A DNA stretch of 49,340 nucleotides, from NCBI GenBank assembly GCA_013153405.1, contig JAADEM010000168.1, forward strand, positions 1 through 49,340. Direction: 5' to 3'. Position numbers and translations under genes: made by a program. The notes under the pieces were generated by a model, which was not told the DNA's origin, ran no database searches, and saw only the letters and a program-made list of their open reading frames with translations. Numbering within the stretch: the first letter of the stretch is position 1; each line of letters opens with the position of its first letter. This document shows positions 27,936 to 35,642 of this stretch, one piece after another. This DNA is from Chlorobiota bacterium. GTDB taxonomy: Bacteria > Bacteroidota > Bacteroidia > Bacteroidales > Marinilabiliaceae.

Positions 27936-28158
27936 CAAAGTCAAATTAAAAACGTTATTACTCTTCGAAAGAAACTGCATTTACAGCTTCAAGTATAAGA
28001 ACCGGGAAAAAGGTTACCGAAATTAACCGCTCAAAAAGAAAATCCAACACTTATAATTACAGAAGACCAACGCCTGATTTATCAGAACAAAAGGCATTTT
28101 ACCATTTGTTGTTTTTGATCACTGACCAAAAAGAATTTATTTTTTAATTTTTATAGAA

Positions 28159-28413
28159 ATGAACATTTACGTAGGAAACCTTAATTACAAGGTAAACGAA
28201 GAAGATCTTAAAGATATCTTCGAAGAGTATGGTGCAGTATCATCATCAAAAATCATTATGGACAAGTACAGCGGAAGAAGCAAGGGCTTCGGTTTCGTAA
28301 CTATGGAAGACAGTAATGAAGCTAATAAAGCTATTGAAGAACTTAATGGTGCAACTCTTGAAAACAGAGTGATGGTCGTTAATGAGGCCAGGCCAAGAAC
28401 TAACAGATATTAA
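28159..28413 (+). CDS. RRM-type RNA-binding protein
   Basis: The 84-residue protein is a single RNA-recognition motif. RNP2 is NIYVGNL at the N-terminus and RNP1 is KGFGFVTM around residue 48, with the usual fold spacing and a short basic tail. Such proteins bind single-stranded RNA and are common in Bacteroidota. A cold-shock protein gene follows after 17 bp, so the pair probably acts on RNA structure under cold or growth shifts. The long leader supports control after transcription starts. Confidence 0.92.
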   Translation: MNIYVGNLNYKVNEEDLKDIFEEYGAVSSSKIIMDKYSGRSKGFGFVTMEDSNEANKAIEELNGATLENRVMVVNEARPRTNRY

Positions 28414-28430
28414 ACAACAAACACAGTACA

Positions 28431-28631
28431 ATGACTAAAGGAACAGTAAAATGGTACAATGAAACCAAAGGTTATGGTTTTATTGAATCTGAAAACGGAG
28501 ATGACATTTTTGTTCATCGCACAGGAATCGTTAATTCATACGAAGGTCTTCAAACAGACCAAAAAGTTGAATTTGACGTAAAACAAGGAGACAAAGGATT
28601 AAATGCTATCAATGTTAAATCAGCTGAATAA
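28431..28631 (+). CDS. Cold-shock domain protein (CspA family)
   Basis: A 66-residue cold-shock domain that binds single-stranded nucleic acid. RNP1 is KGYGFIE and RNP2 is DIFVHRTG, after the classic start MTKGTVKWYNETKG. It follows the RRM gene and ends in a strong terminator. Length and sequence are normal for the family. Confidence 0.95.
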   Translation: MTKGTVKWYNETKGYGFIESENGDDIFVHRTGIVNSYEGLQTDQKVEFDVKQGDKGLNAINVKSAE

Positions 28632-28651
28632 CATTAATCCTCAATTATAAA

Positions 28652-28688
28652 AAAAGCTGCCTGATTTACTCAGGCAGCTTTTTTGTTT
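28652..28688. terminator. Bidirectional terminator between csp and ppa
   Basis: A perfect 13-bp stem (aaaagctgcctga 28652-28664, tcaggcagctttt 28670-28682) with a 5-nt loop has a T run on one side and an A run on the other. It can stop the cold-shock operon and the opposing pyrophosphatase gene. Confidence 0.9.
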
Positions 28689-28702
28689 TATTTGATTTCT
28701 GA

Positions 28703-29377
28703 TCAATAATTTTGCAACGCCGACCTTAAACTGTCAAATCTGTCTTTGTAATCTTTTATTGCCAGTTTTATAACTTCTTTTGCTTCATCAGCATCGTATA
28801 CGTGCGTTATTTCGGATTCGTGACTCAATCCCGGCATATCTTTGTAAGTTAAAAAATAGTGCTTAAGCCTTTCTATCACCAGGTCGGGCAATTCGGTTAC
28901 GCTTTTAAAACCGCCGTACACCACATCATTTTTTAGTACCGAGATAATTTTGTCATCAGCAGCATCACCATCCAGCATTCTGAATCCGCCAATAGGAATT
29001 GCCATAGCAAGAATGTCACCATGCGGGACTTCTTTTTCGGTCAGGATAAGGATATCCAAAGGGTCTCCGTCGCCGTGAATTCCTTCTCTGCCTATTTTAT
29101 CGCTGCAAAACTTACCAATCTCTTTCCCGCAGAATGTTTGTGGAATAAATCCGTATAGAGCGGGTACTACATTAGAGTATTTTTGCGGACGGTCGATACG
29201 AAGGTAACCACTGGGTTTATCTACTTCGTATTTTATAGTATCTGTTGGCACAACTTCGATAAAGCACATAACTTCGTTTGGTACATTGTCGCCGATGTCT
29301 ACGCCGTGCCATGGGTGAGACTTGTAGCGTAATCCCATCAACCGCCCGATAGGATCCATAATACTGTTTATAGCCAT
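28703..29377 (-). CDS. ppa: Inorganic pyrophosphatase (family I)
   Basis: The enzyme hydrolyses pyrophosphate and drives biosynthesis forward. The active-site motif GDGDPLDILIL (DxDPxD) is present, as are the family segments EVPTDTIKYEVDKPSG and YGFIPQTFCG. The length of 224 residues fits the phylum's family I enzymes. It marks the left border of the accessory island and is convergent with the cold-shock operon. Confidence 0.93.
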   Translation of the reverse strand: MAINSIMDPIGRLMGLRYKSHPWHGVDIGDNVPNEVMCFIEVVPTDTIKYEVDKPSGYLRIDRPQKYSNVVPALYGFIPQTFCGKEIGKFCSDKIGREGIHGDGDPLDILILTEKEVPHGDILAMAIPIGGFRMLDGDAADDKIISVLKNDVVYGGFKSVTELPDLVIERLKHYFLTYKDMPGLSHESEITHVYDADEAKEVIKLAIKDYKDRFDSLRSALQNY

Positions 29378-29542
29378 AATTTCTTTTTTTCAGATTTATA
29401 ATTAGGGATTATTAAAGGTAACAAATTCTTTTACAAAAAGGTTGTCCCCGGAAAATAAATAATGGCATTGTTTATGGTAATCGTCGTTGCAGTAACGAAG
29501 GTTACAATTGGTAAAGCTAATGGAGTAAAGGGAGGTAATTGG

Positions 29543-30058
29543 TTATATTATCGGTTCGCTGCAATAATTCCGCCTGCCACACGACTTGCAGAACTTTCCC
29601 ATCCACACCTCATCGAATTGTTTCATAATGCTTTCAATCATTTCGGCATCCGAAGTCACAATACCGGCTTCAAAATTCCTGCGATCAGGACTTTTCATCC
29701 CAAGGCCTGCACCTGTCAGGTTTGCCGAACCGGTGTAAGCCAGTTGCCCGTCGATAATGATATGCTTGAAATGAACCCGCGGGCAGAGCTGCCGTTCCAT
29801 TGCCTCCCACAACCCGGGATACTTATCAAAACTGCTTCTAAAATTCGGCCCCGGTTCTTTAGCATGTAACAACCGGATCTCAACACCGCGCTTTAGCAAT
29901 TCATTCAGAACAGATAAAAACGAGACAACGTTTCCCCGTCGTTTCACATGCAGGTCTTTAATGTCAGCAGTACCTATCCAGACAAACCGTTTTGCTTTTG
30001 CTACCGGTTCAATTACTTCTGAGTAGAGCTGTGAGTTGGTGATGAATTTCGTGGGCAT
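29543..30058 (-). CDS. Single-HKD phospholipase D-family nuclease-like protein
   Basis: At 171 residues it carries one HKD motif: H96-x-K98 and D103 in HFKHIIIDGQ, followed by GSANLTGAG with the family asparagine N113. Single-HKD proteins of this size resemble Nuc/Bfil-type nucleases that work as dimers. Near the C-terminus C157, C160 and C166 could bind metal. There is no signal peptide, so it is probably cytoplasmic. It is the last gene of the leftward string in the island, 89 bp after the interrupted exonuclease, and lacks an obvious own promoter. A role with the neighbouring nucleases is inference. Confidence 0.78.
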   Translation of the reverse strand: MPTKFITNSQLYSEVIEPVAKAKRFVWIGTADIKDLHVKRRGNVVSFLSVLNELLKRGVEIRLLHAKEPGPNFRSSFDKYPGLWEAMERQLCPRVHFKHIIIDGQLAYTGSANLTGAGLGMKSPDRRNFEAGIVTSDAEMIESIMKQFDEVWMGKFCKSCGRRNYCSEPII

Positions 30059-30147
30059 TTTGATTTTAATCAGATTTGTTCATTTATTACCGGCAGGTTT
30101 AATTTTTATGCTAAGTCGAAACGAGAATCTCACAATCCGTATATGGT

Positions 30148-30666
30148 TTATTGCGCATCCACAATATTAGCGGTATTTATCAAATAAAGTATTGCACATG
30201 CTCTGGCATCGGATAATGCTTCATGATGGTTAAGTTCAATATTATCAACCTCACAACAATCAGCAAGATTTCCATTTGGATATCAATTATTTCCCCGGCA
30301 AATCTTCATCGTACACTCCCTCTGAGGCGATAGTTGCAATTCGGAATAATCAAGGCCATGATGTTCCATTGTTTGTTGTAACACACCCCTGTCGAAATTT
30401 TCATTGTGTGCCACAACTGTTTTGCCTTGTAGGCACTTTTTTATCTCGGGATAAACCATTTCAAAAGTGGGGGCACTCTTGGTGTCTTCTTCTGTTATGC
30501 CGTGAACATTGACGTTATGCCAATTATATTCATTTCCCAGTGGCTTTATCAAGGAGTAATATTCGTCAATTATTTTATCGTCTTCTACAGTTACTATTCC
30601 AATCGCACAGGCAGTATTCCTTCTGCCTGTTGCTGTTTCAAAATCTATAGCTACAAAATTTGCCAT
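30148..30666 (-). pseudogene. DEDDh 3'-5' exonuclease interrupted by an in-frame TGA
   Basis: Residues 1-127 give the DnaQ/epsilon-type start: D8 and E10 in FVAIDFETA, and D92 in VAHNENFDRG. A TGA at 30283-30285 then stops the frame. Read through it, the same frame continues for 44 codons as YPNGNLADCCEVDNIELNHH and EALSDARACAILYL, which supplies the missing ExoIII motif H148-x-A-x-x-D153, and ends at TAA 30148-30150. Without readthrough the enzyme lacks a catalytic His and Asp. So this is either a nonsense mutation, a recoded codon or a sequencing error. The ATG lies 2 nt after the end of the read-through form of the upstream nuclease gene. No SECIS-like hairpin was evident after the TGA. 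Confidence 0.75.
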
Positions 30667-30668
30667 AG

Positions 30669-31865
30669 TTAGTTCAGGTTTAGCTGAACCTTTAGTTCTG
30701 TGAAATACATTTCAGCTTCATCAATGCATTTATTGATGAACTCATTCTGGCCATTTTCGGTAGTCAGTTTTACGAGATCTTCGCCTGGTAGATCTTTTAT
30801 CGTTCCCTTGTTTTTGGGAAAGTCCCTTAATAATTTTCAACACAAAGGTTCTCCCCATTTTGTAAAATAATCATTTAGCTGAACTCTCCATTCTTTTAGC
30901 TTCTGCGTTTTATCTCCATGAATAACTTTGTTGTTCTCATCCTTTACGTAGGAACACACAGCAAAACCATCTTTGTCAATAATGAACTTAGGACTTATCG
31001 TCCAATTGTTGATGATCCTCACTGACTCGACTTTTTTCGATTGTGTTTCGTTTAATTTTTGTAGTATATCCGTTTCAATCTCGTTCTTAAGTTGTTCTGA
31101 TGCAGAAGCTATTTTTTTTACATCATCAATAAGTTCCGGATTTGTTTTTAAAAGATCTATTATTTCGTCTTTCTCTATATTACTCATAGCCTGACTTGTT
31201 AATTGTTTTATTAAATAAATATATTGTTCAATTGTTTCTCTCAAAATAGGGTTATTGACAGATTCACGCTTACAAAGTTCTAGCCATTCAGTTATGTTTG
31301 TTTTATATGATAAATTGTGGTAATCTATTCCACTTTTTTTATCACCTGCACTGTATTCGCTTGCATCATTACCATATAAAGTAAGATATATCAACGTGTA
31401 ATCATTGTAATTTCTCTTGCCATAATTGTAATATCGTAACAGTTGATTTCTTTGATCTTCTGCATAAATTTTATTTTCTATGATTATTGCAGTGCTTTTC
31501 GGGTTTTCAACAATAATATCAATATAACCACCTTCGGTGAATTCTTCATTTATTCTACCTGTGTATCTTTCGGTTTCTACTCTTACATCGTTGTCAACAT
31601 CAAAAGCAAAGTCTTTTCCGTTAATATTCTCAGTAAGCATTTTTACAAAAAGTTTCAGGAAGATATTACCCTGACCGTGTGAGCCATTCGGGTTAAGAAG
31701 TTCAGCAATAAAGGCGGAGTGTGTGCGCACTTCGTTTATTGATAACCCAAGAACATTGAATACATTGAAATTCTGTCCTGTAATTTTGGCAATCTCTTCA
31801 TGCTTTTTCGTTATCGCCGATACATTTTCAAGTAAGTGCTTTATTTTTAAGATTGATTGATTCAT
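30669..31865 (-). CDS. PD-(D/E)XK nuclease-like protein with an in-frame TGA near the 3' end
   Basis: The first 342 codons encode a PD-(D/E)XK_4-type protein: NVFNVLGLSINEVRTHSAFI and LLNPNGSHG near the start, D116 in GGYIDIIVE, E130-x-K132 in IIIENKIYA, and QLLRYY at 141-146. A TGA at 30837-30839 ends that frame. Beyond it the same frame stays open for 55 codons (KLLRDFPKNKGTIKDLPGED, then NEFINKCIDEAEMYFTELKV) to a TAA at 30669-30671, just 2 nt before the exonuclease ATG. That geometry suggests the longer form is ancestral. The catalytic core is unaffected, so the short form might still work. It may cut DNA; the target is unknown. Confidence 0.72.
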
Positions 31866-31877
31866 ATTGTATTGAGT

Positions 31878-32132
31878 TTAATCATCAATTCCATCCGGAT
31901 ACATCATATTCAGCATATCTTTTTCGGAAACGATACCATATTCATCATGAATTAGCTCTAACTCTTTTTTTAGTTTATTGAGTTCCATACAGTCATTTCG
32001 TTTGTAACAATGCTCTAACATTTCATCAACAGCATTATCTGCATCGAAAAATTTCTGATTTATTTCACAGTCATCTTCATCAAGTTCCCAAAGTGCTGCA
32101 ACCATAGTTTTTAATTCTTCCAGTTCGAACAT
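31878..32132 (-). CDS. Small acidic protein of unknown function
   Basis: I do not recognise this 84-residue protein. It is strongly acidic (LWELDEDDCEINQKFFDADN) and probably all-helical, with no membrane segment or signal. It ends 12 nt before the PD-(D/E)XK gene and begins 66 nt after the FtsZ-like gene, so it should be in the same transcript. Small acidic proteins beside nucleases can be inhibitors or DNA mimics, but nothing in the sequence proves that here. Confidence 0.6.
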   Translation of the reverse strand: MFELEELKTMVAALWELDEDDCEINQKFFDADNAVDEMLEHCYKRNDCMELNKLKKELELIHDEYGIVSEKDMLNMMYPDGIDD

Positions 32133-32198
32133 TTTGGTTATTTTTTTAATTTAAATAATATTACGTAAGGTATTTTTGTTTGTTTCAGATTTCTAAGG

Positions 32199-32860
32199 TT
32201 AGTTCCCCATCAGATTTGTAGTCTGTTCATGTAGTTTTTGTTTCGATTTTTCCAAAGCATCTTTTAGTTTAAGGTCTTTATTCTGAAGCAACAAATTTTC
32301 ATCAAAACAGATGAAGTTTGCCATATCTGAAAATTCATTTTTGACCGCGATTGCATTTTTATATTTCCTTTCACCTTTGAATTTAAAAGGAACTATACCG
32401 ACAAATTTCATATTCTGTTTAGGCAAGTCAAGTGAGGCAACTTTTTTACTTGCTCAGTCAAGCTCCCGGTTAGTTCTGATATGTCGGCTATCAGTATTGT
32501 GAGAACATCTTCTTTTATAAAATTTGCAACAGCATTTGTAAAAATGGTTGAAGTTTTGCTTTCATCATTGTCAGAAATATCTATAAACTTCCATCTGGTA
32601 GTTTTCAGGTATTTAGGTGCAACCGAAATGTTTGAGATGACAGCCGGGTTTATTTCAATTTTTTTTACTGTGGTTTCATCGTTTATATTTTTAAAAATGT
32701 CACTTTTAAAAAGGTGATCAACTGTATCCCAAAATGACAGCGAACTTAAATTACAAAAGCAAACACGAGTTATATGCTTTTTTGCAAGTGTCATGTCGTG
32801 TATCATTTGGTAGGAGTTCTTGCCTACTGCAATAAGGTTGTATTTGGTTTTATCATCCAT
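32199..32860 (-). CDS. Degenerate FtsZ/tubulin-like protein, split by a -1 frameshift
   Basis: Frame 0 runs from ATG 32860 to a stop at 32408-32410, and the -1 frame runs on to 32199. Joined at A AAA AAG (32441-32447) they give about 220 residues that follow FtsZ. IAVGKNSYQMIHDM matches its first G-loop region, DVLTILIADISELTGSLTEQ matches the strand and loop of GGGTGTG, and KFVGIVPFKFKGERKYKNAI matches the VVTKPFNFEG segment, ending near FDENLLL. The last match exists only in the shifted frame, so the fold needs it. GTP-binding glycines are mostly replaced, so GTPase activity is doubtful. The join is either programmed frameshifting, a one-base lesion or a sequencing error. The ATG at 32902 is also possible, but it overlaps a promoter-like site. 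Confidence 0.62.
32441..32447 (-). promoter_or_regulatory. A AAA AAG slippery heptamer in the FtsZ-like gene
   Basis: In the reading frame the minus strand is gta aaa aag ttg, which contains the heptamer A AAA AAG in the phase that favours -1 slippage (compare the dnaX site of Escherichia coli). After slippage the frame reads VASLDLPKQNMKF and continues. No clear downstream hairpin was seen, so a plain indel in a homopolymer run is also possible. Confidence 0.5.
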
Positions 32861-32895
32861 ACGTGTTGTGTTTTTTGTAAAGATGGGATATGCAA

Positions 32896-32912
32896 ACGTC
32901 ATAACGTGACGT
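32896..32912. promoter_or_regulatory. Inverted-repeat operator at the FtsZ-like promoter
   Basis: ACGTCA, TAACG, TGACGT forms perfect 6-bp arms around a 5-bp centre. It overlaps a minus-strand GACGTTTG (32893-32900), a 7/8 match to the -7 box, 36 nt before ATG 32860. A near copy lies at 33925-33941 on the other side of the WYL gene. The WYL protein is the natural candidate to bind both. Confidence 0.5.
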
Positions 32913-32962
32913 CGCGTCTGACACGAACGGGTATCAAATGGATAATTTTAAAATATTGAGTT

Positions 32963-33862
32963 CTATCTGCGGTAATGCTTTAAAGTTGCTTCAAGTCTCC
33001 ACTTTATCTCTTCGGCAAGTTCTGCAGGTTGTAATACCTCAACCTCAAAAGAGTGGCTTAGTAGTTCCATTATCAGATCGTATGTTATTTTCATTTGGTA
33101 TTCAAACACAGCGTAGTCATCACCCTGTTCAATCATTTTCTGGGTGTGATGGAGCGGCAGTGTCTGAAAATACTTTGTTTTTGTGTCGTACGTTTTTATT
33201 CTGATGGTTTCGACCTCTTTATCCTGACGCACTACTATTCCGAAATAGTCATCAAAATAGTTATCGAAGTTATCATAATTGTCAAATGATTCCCGGAGCA
33301 CTGAGATGTTGGAGATTCTGTCGAATGCAAAAACTTTGATGCTTTTGTCTTTTTCATCAGCAGCCAGCAGGTACATCCTTCGTTTAAATTCTTTAACCAT
33401 TATTGGAATGACTTTTCTTACGGAAGGGCTGTTTTCGTAGAACTTTTGATAAAGAAATTCCGCCTTTTTTTTATTCTTTATTGCATTAAGCAATCCATAA
33501 AGGTGTTCATATCCGGTGTTTACAGTCTCAAGCTGTAACAGGTCTCCAAAGGATGCCACTCTGGTAATATGCAGGACTTCCAGCATACGGTTGAATACAA
33601 TGCCTTCATGAGAAACTGACGACAGTATATATCCGCCCCGGCTTTTCGAATACTCTATATCAAAACCGTTTTTACGCAATGTTTCAATATCCCGTTCCAC
33701 ACTCCGTTCGGATATGCCTGTTCTTTCTTTGGTCGCATCCCATATCTCTTCTTCCATTTTATCTTCAAGAAATTCAATTATCTCTTTTTTCTTTACGTAA
33801 GTGTGTCTTTTGAGAAATTCAATTATCAATGATAATCTTTTTACCTGGTTTGAAAATTTCAT
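32963..33862 (-). CDS. WYL-domain transcriptional regulator
   Basis: The 299-residue protein has an N-terminal winged helix-turn-helix (ISERSVERDIETLRKNGFDI around residues 50-70, the HTH_11/DeoR-like pattern). A WYL domain follows at about residues 124-205, with AIKNKKKAEFLYQKF, VIPIMVKEFKRRMYLLA and RISNISVL. A C-terminal WCX-like extension completes it. WYL proteins bind nucleic-acid ligands and often control phage-defence genes. It reads into the FtsZ-like gene string on the same strand. Matching inverted repeats lie at 33925-33941 (its own upstream side) and at 32896-32912 (the FtsZ-like promoter), which suggests autoregulation and control of the string. Confidence 0.85.
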   Translation of the reverse strand: MKFSNQVKRLSLIIEFLKRHTYVKKKEIIEFLEDKMEEEIWDATKERTGISERSVERDIETLRKNGFDIEYSKSRGGYILSSVSHEGIVFNRMLEVLHITRVASFGDLLQLETVNTGYEHLYGLLNAIKNKKKAEFLYQKFYENSPSVRKVIPIMVKEFKRRMYLLAADEKDKSIKVFAFDRISNISVLRESFDNYDNFDNYFDDYFGIVVRQDKEVETIRIKTYDTKTKYFQTLPLHHTQKMIEQGDDYAVFEYQMKITYDLIMELLSHSFEVEVLQPAELAEEIKWRLEATLKHYRR

Positions 33863-33876
33863 ATTCTTTGATTTAA

Positions 33877-33908
33877 ATGTTTAAACTACCTTTGCTTTTA
33901 TATCTTTA
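33877..33908 (+). promoter_or_regulatory. Rightward promoter before the nitroreductase gene, with a palindromic -7 box
   Basis: TTTG (33877-33880), a 20-nt spacer and TATCTTTA (33901-33908, 7/8 match) point right. The -7 box is half of the perfect palindrome TATCTTTAAAGATA (33901-33914), so the other strand carries an equal TATCTTTA (33914-33907) facing the WYL gene. The two divergent promoters may share this core. Confidence 0.5.
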
Positions 33909-33924
33909 AAGATAAAAAACTCCT

Positions 33925-33941
33925 GCGCCATATTGTGGCGT
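33925..33941. promoter_or_regulatory. Second copy of the WYL-region inverted repeat
   Basis: GCGCCATATTGTGGCGT matches 12 of 17 positions of the repeat at 32896-32912, with the same arm and spacer lengths (consensus RCGYCATAWYGTGRCGT). It lies between the WYL and nitroreductase genes, just outside the palindromic -7 box. A repressor here could act on both divergent promoters. Confidence 0.5.
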
Positions 33942-33972
33942 AGTGCATTTAAAAACATAAAAACTTTGAAAA

Positions 33973-34503
33973 ATGACCAATCTTTATGATTTAATGCACA
34001 CCAGACGAAGCATACGAAAGTTTTCTACCAAGCCGGTAGAAAAAGAGAAGATCGACAGAATTCTGAAAGCAGCTCTGCTTGCTCCTTCCGGCAAACGAAC
34101 ATATCCGGCAGAATTTATTGTTGTTGACGACAGGAAGACTTTAGAGGCAATTGCTTCATCAAAAACTCATGGTGCAGCATTTATCAAAGAAGCTCCATTA
34201 GCAATAGTTATTGTTGCCGATACTTCAAAATATGATGTGTGGATAGAGGATTCGGCAATTGCTGCCGCTTTTATTCTGCTTGCAGCTGAGAATGAAGGTC
34301 TGGGTGCATGCTGGTCGCAATTAAGACAACGCACAACTGCTGATGGAAAAACTGCAACTCAAAATCTAAAAAACATTCTGAATTTAAAACCGGAACATGA
34401 ATTACTTTCCGTAATTGCCATTGGCTACAAAGCTGAAAAAAAACCGCCTCACACTGATGAGAGTATTGATACCGGCAGGGTATACCACAACAGATTTGCA
34501 TAA
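33973..34503 (+). CDS. Nitroreductase-family FMN oxidoreductase
   Basis: This 176-residue flavoprotein of the nitroreductase family has the FMN phosphate-binding start HTRRSIRKFSTKPVEKEKID, then KAALLAPSGKRTYPAEFIVV and EGLGACWSQLRQR, and an IAIGYKAEKK end. Such proteins use NAD(P)H to reduce quinones, nitro compounds or other acceptors; the substrate is not readable. It is divergent from the WYL gene and shares its control region. A long hairpin follows the stop. Confidence 0.9.
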   Translation: MTNLYDLMHTRRSIRKFSTKPVEKEKIDRILKAALLAPSGKRTYPAEFIVVDDRKTLEAIASSKTHGAAFIKEAPLAIVIVADTSKYDVWIEDSAIAAAFILLAAENEGLGACWSQLRQRTTADGKTATQNLKNILNLKPEHELLSVIAIGYKAEKKPPHTDESIDTGRVYHNRFA

Positions 34504-34508
34504 ACATA

Positions 34509-34549
34509 CAAATTTAACTCTCCTGCATAAAGCAAAAGAGTTAAATTTG
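34509..34549 (+). terminator. Hairpin after the nitroreductase gene
   Basis: A perfect 13-bp stem (caaatttaactct 34509-34521, agagttaaatttg 34537-34549) closes a 15-nt loop. No T run follows, so termination is likely but not certain. Confidence 0.5.
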
Positions 34550-34605
34550 GTTTGCAACCATTTACAAGAACTTTACCCTTAGCATAATTCAAACAACATT
34601 GAAAC

Positions 34606-35637
34606 TTAATTATTACTGAACCTCAATAAGTCCGGAGTTCTTTCAAGTAACTCAAATGCTTTTGTTTGAAGAAGCTCACGCTCATCATACTTCAGCATCA
34701 CGTAGTTGTGGCTTGCAAAATCGGTTACGCCGTTTACCATTTCCCAATAGTTCAGAGGGGTTGAGATGCGTCTTTTGTCTGTTTCTTCATTTAGTTTGTT
34801 ATTTGTACTAAGGGCCAGTTCAACTTCATTTTTTCTGAACAGGGTATCAAGGGCCGATTTGTTTCTTCCCATATACTTTTTCACCATCCGTATTACCGAT
34901 TCATATTCGTGCAATGATGCATTAGCTTTTTTCACCTTAGCTACCTTATCGGCATATTTCAGATTAAAGCGATTGTCGTTGAGTTGTTTTAACGACTTCA
35001 GAATGGTCATTGATGAGTTTATAGTAGAAAGCTTTTTATTGTTTCGGTTGAATACGTTCATTCTGATCTGGTTTGTACAGCTTAATCTGTTCATCACTTT
35101 GGTCAGCCCGAATGCCTCTCCATAGATGTATCGCATGCCAATATTGGGGATAAATGTCTCTTCCGGCAGACCTTTGATATCAATTGCTTTGTCTTCTTTT
35201 AATAGAAGAGAGATATCACCTCTGCTTATGTTAAATTCAGTATCACTGTAGTTTTTATATATATTATCCAGTGCTTCAAAGATCGTTTTGTAGGTGATAA
35301 TCTCTGATTTGCTGAAACGGAATAGGTTTGCTTTTTCCCTGTCGCCAATTACATTTCCGAGAATTGGAGGGTTGCGTTTGAAATAGTTATTGAAAGATTT
35401 GTTAAGTATCAGGTTAACCTCTGTGGCATTAAGATTGCGTCCCAGTTGATATATACTTGCGGGGCTAATTCCTATCTCGTCAGCAAGCTGCGTTATAAAA
35501 TCAAATTCGGCATTAAAGATTTTTCCGTTCAGGTCGATAGTGTTGTTATCGATAATATGAACTTTGCTGATGTTGACACGTTTGAAAACCGGCTCTTTCT
35601 CCAAAGCCCTCTCTTTTTTGACTAAATATGTTTCCAT
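34606..35637 (-). CDS. DUF932-like phage/plasmid-type protein
   Basis: This 343-residue protein is tentatively placed near DUF932. NIGMRYIYGEAFGLTKVMNR, then LSCTNQIRM, resembles that family's short N-S and RLxCxNG region. STPLNYWEMVNGVTDFASHN near the C-terminus resembles its closing helix-rich segment. DUF932 proteins are common on phages and plasmids and have no firm function. The gene starts 5 nt after the stop of the RecA-like ATPase gene, so the two are one unit. No membrane segment or signal is seen. The match is by eye and weak. Confidence 0.5.
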   Translation of the reverse strand: METYLVKKERALEKEPVFKRVNISKVHIIDNNTIDLNGKIFNAEFDFITQLADEIGISPASIYQLGRNLNATEVNLILNKSFNNYFKRNPPILGNVIGDREKANLFRFSKSEIITYKTIFEALDNIYKNYSDTEFNISRGDISLLLKEDKAIDIKGLPEETFIPNIGMRYIYGEAFGLTKVMNRLSCTNQIRMNVFNRNNKKLSTINSSMTILKSLKQLNDNRFNLKYADKVAKVKKANASLHEYESVIRMVKKYMGRNKSALDTLFRKNEVELALSTNNKLNEETDKRRISTPLNYWEMVNGVTDFASHNYVMLKYDERELLQTKAFELLERTPDLLRFSNN

Positions 35638-35642
35638 GGGAT

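Noticed and set aside
29462-29869. Open frame of 135 codons on the + strand
   Set aside because: It lies opposite the PLD-family gene, whose HKD and GSAN motifs are clear; the + frame has no recognisable features.
30148-30285. Selenocysteine insertion at the exonuclease TGA
   Set aside because: No hairpin typical of a bacterial SECIS was seen just downstream, and this enzyme family does not use selenocysteine.
30148-31865. Genome-wide reassignment of TGA to tryptophan
   Set aside because: TGA is the natural stop of intact genes here, such as priA, the zinc peptidase and the cytochrome b gene, so a different genetic code does not explain the two internal TGAs.
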